9,292 nt of DNA from Alphaproteobacteria bacterium (GTDB taxonomy: Bacteria > Pseudomonadota > Alphaproteobacteria > GCA-2731375). Made by a program: the position numbers and the translations under genes. Below are positions 6,435 through 9,292 of this stretch, piece after piece. The notes beneath the pieces are model-generated. The model searched no databases and was not told the DNA's origin. It was given only the letters and a program-made list of their open reading frames with translations. The DNA is taken from contig JASLMY010000196.1 in the NCBI GenBank assembly GCA_030746295.1, positions 1-9,292 on the forward strand, written 5' to 3'. Each line of letters begins with the position of its first letter. Position 1 is the first letter of the stretch.

Positions 6435-7814
6435 TTACGTGTCGCTGAGGTTCGGGTTCGGCAGCAGCCTGGCTAACGTCGTCGCTGCACCGAGCAACAC
6501 CGTTTCGCCCAAGGGTCGCCCCGCCAGCTGCAGACCCGTCGGCAGACCATTGGCCGAGAGCCCCATCGGCAGGCTGATCGCCGGCGCGCCGGCGAAGTTG
6601 GCCAGTGCGGAATAGTCGGCTTGGTTGGCCGGTGCCGACTCGGTGAATGGGAACGCGGTCTGCGGCGTCGTCGGCGAGGCGATCAGGTCGACGTCGCGCA
6701 ACAACCGCCGCACCTCGAAACCAAGCCGGCGTACCGTCGCCTGCGCCTTGACGAGGCGCGCCGCACCGATATCGCGACCGAACTCCAGCATGCCGCGAAA
6801 CTCGGGCGAGTAGGCCTGCGGCCGTTCGACGAGGCCGACCTCGTGGATCACCCAGCCCTCGGCCTCGGTGACCAGCAAGCCCGCGCGCCGTGCCCTGGTC
6901 GGCGCGTAGTCGGCTAGAGCCAGCGAGACGATCTCGGCGCCCGCGGCCCGGATCAGCTCGAGCGCCCGCTCGAAGCCGGCGGCGACGTCGGCCTCGGTCT
7001 CGACCTCGGCATAGTTTTCCAGGACGCCGATCTTCAGGCCCGCCAATCCGGTGTTCCCGACATCGATAGCGACCGCGTCGGCGGCGGCGAGCGAGGTCGG
7101 GTCGTCCGGGTCATAACCCGCCATCGCCGCCAGCATCAGAGCCGCGTCGCCGACGCCGCGAGTCAGGGGACCGATGCAATCGAGCTCTTGGCAGAGGAGA
7201 TGTAGGCCGCGCTGGCCGACTAGGCCGAAGCTCGGCTTCAAGCCGACGACGCCGCAATAGGCGGCCGGCAACCGCACCGAGCCCATGGTATCGGTGCCGA
7301 GCGCCGCGGCCGAGAGCCGGGCCGCCACGGCGGCGCCCGAGCCGCCCGACGAGCCGCCGGGCGTATAGCCCAGCCGCCAGGGATTCTCGGTCTTGCCGTG
7401 GTGGGCGTTGTCGGTGGTGGCACCCAGTGCGCCTTCGTGCATGTTGAGCTTGCCCAGCAGCACCGCGCCCGCCGCCCGCAGGCGGCGCACGACCTCGGCA
7501 TCCTCGTCCGGGGTCACGGCTGCCTCGGGCCCGCAGCCGTTGCTGGTGGCAACGCCGGCGACGTCGATATTGTCCTTGAGGGCGATCGGTATGCCGTCGA
7601 GGGGGCCGAGCCGGGCGCCCGCTCGTGCCCGCGTCGCCGAATCATCGGCCGCTTGGCGCGCCATGTCCGCCGTCAGGGTGATGTAGCAGTTGAGCGCGCG
7701 ATCCCGCGCCTCGATCCGCGCCAGATAAGCCTCGCATAGGGCGACCGGGTCCAACTCGCCGGCCGCCATGGCCGCGGAGGCCGCTTCGATGGTGAGGCGC
7801 GTCGGGTCGGTCAT
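6435..7814 (-). CDS. Amidase signature family hydrolase
   Basis: This 459-residue cytoplasmic enzyme belongs to the amidase signature family, which hydrolyses carboxamides to acid and amine or ammonia by a Ser-cisSer-Lys mechanism. The catalytic set is visible: Lys80 in IALKDNID, cis-Ser155 in TPGGSSGGSG (151-160), and nucleophile Ser179 in GTDTMGSVRLPA (173-184). The Ser155-Ser179 spacing of 24 equals that of fatty acid amide hydrolase. Met177 stands where most members have the first Gly of GGS in the oxyanion loop. Length is typical (about 450-500). The ATG at 7814 overlaps the upstream ligase stop as ATGA, so the two are co-translated. The stop is followed directly by the 35-bp palindrome. 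A GatA role is unlikely: no gatB or gatC lies nearby and the partner is a CoA ligase. Substrate unknown. Confidence 0.92.
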   Translation of the reverse strand: MTDPTRLTIEAASAAMAAGELDPVALCEAYLARIEARDRALNCYITLTADMARQAADDSATRARAGARLGPLDGIPIALKDNIDVAGVATSNGCGPEAAVTPDEDAEVVRRLRAAGAVLLGKLNMHEGALGATTDNAHHGKTENPWRLGYTPGGSSGGSGAAVAARLSAAALGTDTMGSVRLPAAYCGVVGLKPSFGLVGQRGLHLLCQELDCIGPLTRGVGDAALMLAAMAGYDPDDPTSLAAADAVAIDVGNTGLAGLKIGVLENYAEVETEADVAAGFERALELIRAAGAEIVSLALADYAPTRARRAGLLVTEAEGWVIHEVGLVERPQAYSPEFRGMLEFGRDIGAARLVKAQATVRRLGFEVRRLLRDVDLIASPTTPQTAFPFTESAPANQADYSALANFAGAPAISLPMGLSANGLPTGLQLAGRPLGETVLLGAATTLARLLPNPNLSDT

Positions 7815-9190
7815 GAGTCCCGCTCGTCGATCAGCCGGATCGGCTTCTGGCGCCGCTCGATCTCGCTCAGCGCCGCGGTCTCGCCGGGGCCAACCAGGGC
7901 GACGCCGACCTCGACACCGAGGCGGCGGCGAAGCAAATCGCTGACCTCGTCCTGCAAAGCCGGGCTTGCCGAGGGGCCAGATTTCGCCTCGACCACGACG
8001 GTCATCTCCTCCCGGCTACCGTGGCGCCGGAGCCGGCAGACATACTCGCCGGTCAGCGCCTCGTGCCCCGCCAGATGGGCTCCGATCGCGGTCGGGTAGA
8101 CGTTGATGCCGCGCAGCTTGACCATGTTGTCGCTACGGCCCTGGAAGCCGGCAATCCGCTTGAGGTTGAGGCCGAGGCCGCCGCTCCCCGCCAGCACCGA
8201 GGTGACGTCGTTGGTGTCGAAACGGATGATCGGGTAGATCGTCTTCTTGAAGAGGACGGTGATGCAGATGTTGCCGGCCTCACCCTCGGGCACGGGCGCG
8301 TGGCTGTCGGGGTCGAGAATCTCGACGACGTGTGCGTCCTCGAAGAGATAGAGGCCGTCATGGTCCGGCCCCTCGGCGGCGATGATGCCGGTGTCGCCGA
8401 CGCCGTACCAATCGAAGATCTCGGCCCCGCCCCAGGACGCCGACACCAGGCCCCGGTCCTCCTGTCCGATATGGCCCGTGATCATGCGCACCGCGAGATC
8501 CGCCGCCGGATCGACGCCCATCTCCCGGGCGACCTCGGCCAGGCGCTTGATGTAGTCGACGAAGCCGGCCAACACGGTGGCCCGAAATCGGCGCATCAGC
8601 TCGATCTGCTGCTCCGAGCGGGTCTCGAGCCCGGTGCCGGCCGGCAGCAACAGGCAATCGGTGAAGTGCACCACCGCCTCGCGGATGTAATGGCCGCCGT
8701 TGACCATGCCGAAGCCGTAGACGGCATGCACCACGTCTTCGGGTCGCAGGCCCTGGAAGAGATAGGCGCGGGCCAGCAGCAGGTTCTGCATCTCGCGGTC
8801 GTAGGCGCCGAAGAAGATCGGCTGCGGCGCGCCGGTGGTGCCGCTGGTGGTGTGCAGCACGACGTTCCGATGCGCATCGTCGATGCCGTGATAATCGCCG
8901 AAGGGTGGCGCGGCCTCGATGCTCGCCATCAGCTCGGTCTTGGAAAATGTCGGCAGGCGGCCAAGGTCGTCGAGGCCCCGGATGTCGCCGGGTGCGATGC
9001 CCGCCTCGCCCCAAAGCCGCTGGTAGAACGGCACCTGCCAGGCCCGCGCCAGCACCTCCGCGAAGCGCGCCTCCTGCAGGGCCCGAAGGGCATCGCGGCT
9101 GAGTTTGCCCGTCTCGGCCAGGAAGGCCGGGCCGACCGGATAGTCGGCCAGCATTTGGCGATGGTCGAAGGCGTCGAAATATCCGGTCAT
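7811..9190 (-). CDS. Phenylacetate-CoA ligase family (PaaK-like) AMP-forming ligase
   Basis: This 459-residue adenylate-forming enzyme would convert a carboxylic acid, ATP and CoA to the acyl-CoA, or possibly only to an acyl-adenylate. Motifs run in PaaK order. The phosphate loop TTSGTTGAPQP lies at 114-124, WYGVGDTG at 261-268, PIIRFDTNDVT at 320-330, and GRSDNMVKLRGINVYP at 351-366. The C-terminal lid has Lys449 in RRQKPIRLID, the likely adenylation lysine. The N-terminal VPFYQRLW (53-60) and LPTFSKTEL (79-87) also match the family. Differences from standard PaaK are Ala121 for the loop lysine, Asp266 for the usual Glu of YGxxE, and DTND for RTGD or RTRD. It is therefore probably not phenylacetate-specific. 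The ATG at 9190 lies 8 nt after the upstream stop with only a weak ribosome site, suggesting coupled translation. Length is normal (about 430-460). Confidence 0.9.
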   Translation of the reverse strand: MTGYFDAFDHRQMLADYPVGPAFLAETGKLSRDALRALQEARFAEVLARAWQVPFYQRLWGEAGIAPGDIRGLDDLGRLPTFSKTELMASIEAAPPFGDYHGIDDAHRNVVLHTTSGTTGAPQPIFFGAYDREMQNLLLARAYLFQGLRPEDVVHAVYGFGMVNGGHYIREAVVHFTDCLLLPAGTGLETRSEQQIELMRRFRATVLAGFVDYIKRLAEVAREMGVDPAADLAVRMITGHIGQEDRGLVSASWGGAEIFDWYGVGDTGIIAAEGPDHDGLYLFEDAHVVEILDPDSHAPVPEGEAGNICITVLFKKTIYPIIRFDTNDVTSVLAGSGGLGLNLKRIAGFQGRSDNMVKLRGINVYPTAIGAHLAGHEALTGEYVCRLRRHGSREEMTVVVEAKSGPSASPALQDEVSDLLRRRLGVEVGVALVGPGETAALSEIERRQKPIRLIDERDS

Positions 9191-9198
9191 GGCGCGGC

Positions 9199-9292
9199 TC
9201 AGGGCATCATCAAGTCGACCAGGCGGGTGACGTCGTCGACCGCCTCGAGCTCGTCGACGAGGGCGATCATTTGCTCGGCGTTGGCCGGGCTG
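9199..9292 (-). CDS. Unidentified protein, last 31 codons (cut by window edge)
   Basis: An open frame enters from the right edge and stops at TGA (9201-9199), 8 nt before the ligase ATG. The visible residues are S-P-A-N-A-E-Q-M-I-A-L-V-D-E-L-E-A-V-D-D, followed by VTRLVDLMMP and the stop. The sequence is a plausible amphipathic C-terminus, but too short to assign to a family. The tight spacing suggests it is the upstream member of the ligase-amidase operon. Reality as a coding tail rests on the open frame, GC-rich third positions and operon-like spacing. Confidence 0.5.
   Translation of the reverse strand, partial: SPANAEQMIALVDELEAVDDVTRLVDLMMP

Noticed and set aside
6435..7814. GatA (glutamyl-tRNA amidotransferase subunit A)
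   Set aside because: The catalytic triad is shared by all amidase-signature enzymes; no gatB or gatC lies nearby, and the gene is coupled to a CoA ligase.

Overview
The window is GC-rich DNA (roughly two thirds G+C or more by eye), densely coding, with many overlapping start and stop codons. It reads as an alphaproteobacterial chromosome, probably a soil or marine Rhodospirillales/Rhizobiales-type lineage. That placement is an inference from gene content and protein style; there is no rRNA or other taxonomic marker here.

Region 1 (1-4722, minus strand) is a heterotetrameric sarcosine oxidase operon in the usual order soxB-soxD-soxA-soxG. soxG is cut by the left edge. The genes are tightly coupled: a 12-nt gap between soxB and soxD, a 4-nt overlap between soxD and soxA, and an 8-nt overlap between soxA and soxG. 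soxD starts with TTG and soxG with GTG, each behind a clear Shine-Dalgarno sequence. The complex oxidatively demethylates sarcosine to glycine, passing the one-carbon unit to tetrahydrofolate and making H2O2.

Region 2 (4723-4902) is a divergent intergenic spacer with a perfect 13-bp palindrome and repeated GCGACA-type motifs. Region 3 (4903-5688, plus strand) is a crotonase-fold protein. It keeps the CoA and oxyanion-hole signatures but lacks both catalytic glutamates of classical enoyl-CoA hydratase.

Region 4 (about 5745-6434) is a compositional island of about 51% G+C by hand count. It holds one minus-strand gene for an unrecognised protein with two putative zinc ribbons separated by a charged helical linker. 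On its right side the island ends in a perfect 35-bp palindrome that begins immediately after the amidase stop codon. It is the most likely recently acquired material in the window.

Region 5 (6435-9292, minus strand) is a second operon: the last 31 codons of an unidentified gene, a phenylacetate-CoA-ligase-like adenylating enzyme, and an amidase-signature hydrolase overlapping it by 4 nt. The amidase could release a carboxylic acid from an amide that the ligase then activates; this is inference, and the substrate cannot be read from the sequence. I saw no RNA genes, CRISPR arrays or transposase genes.
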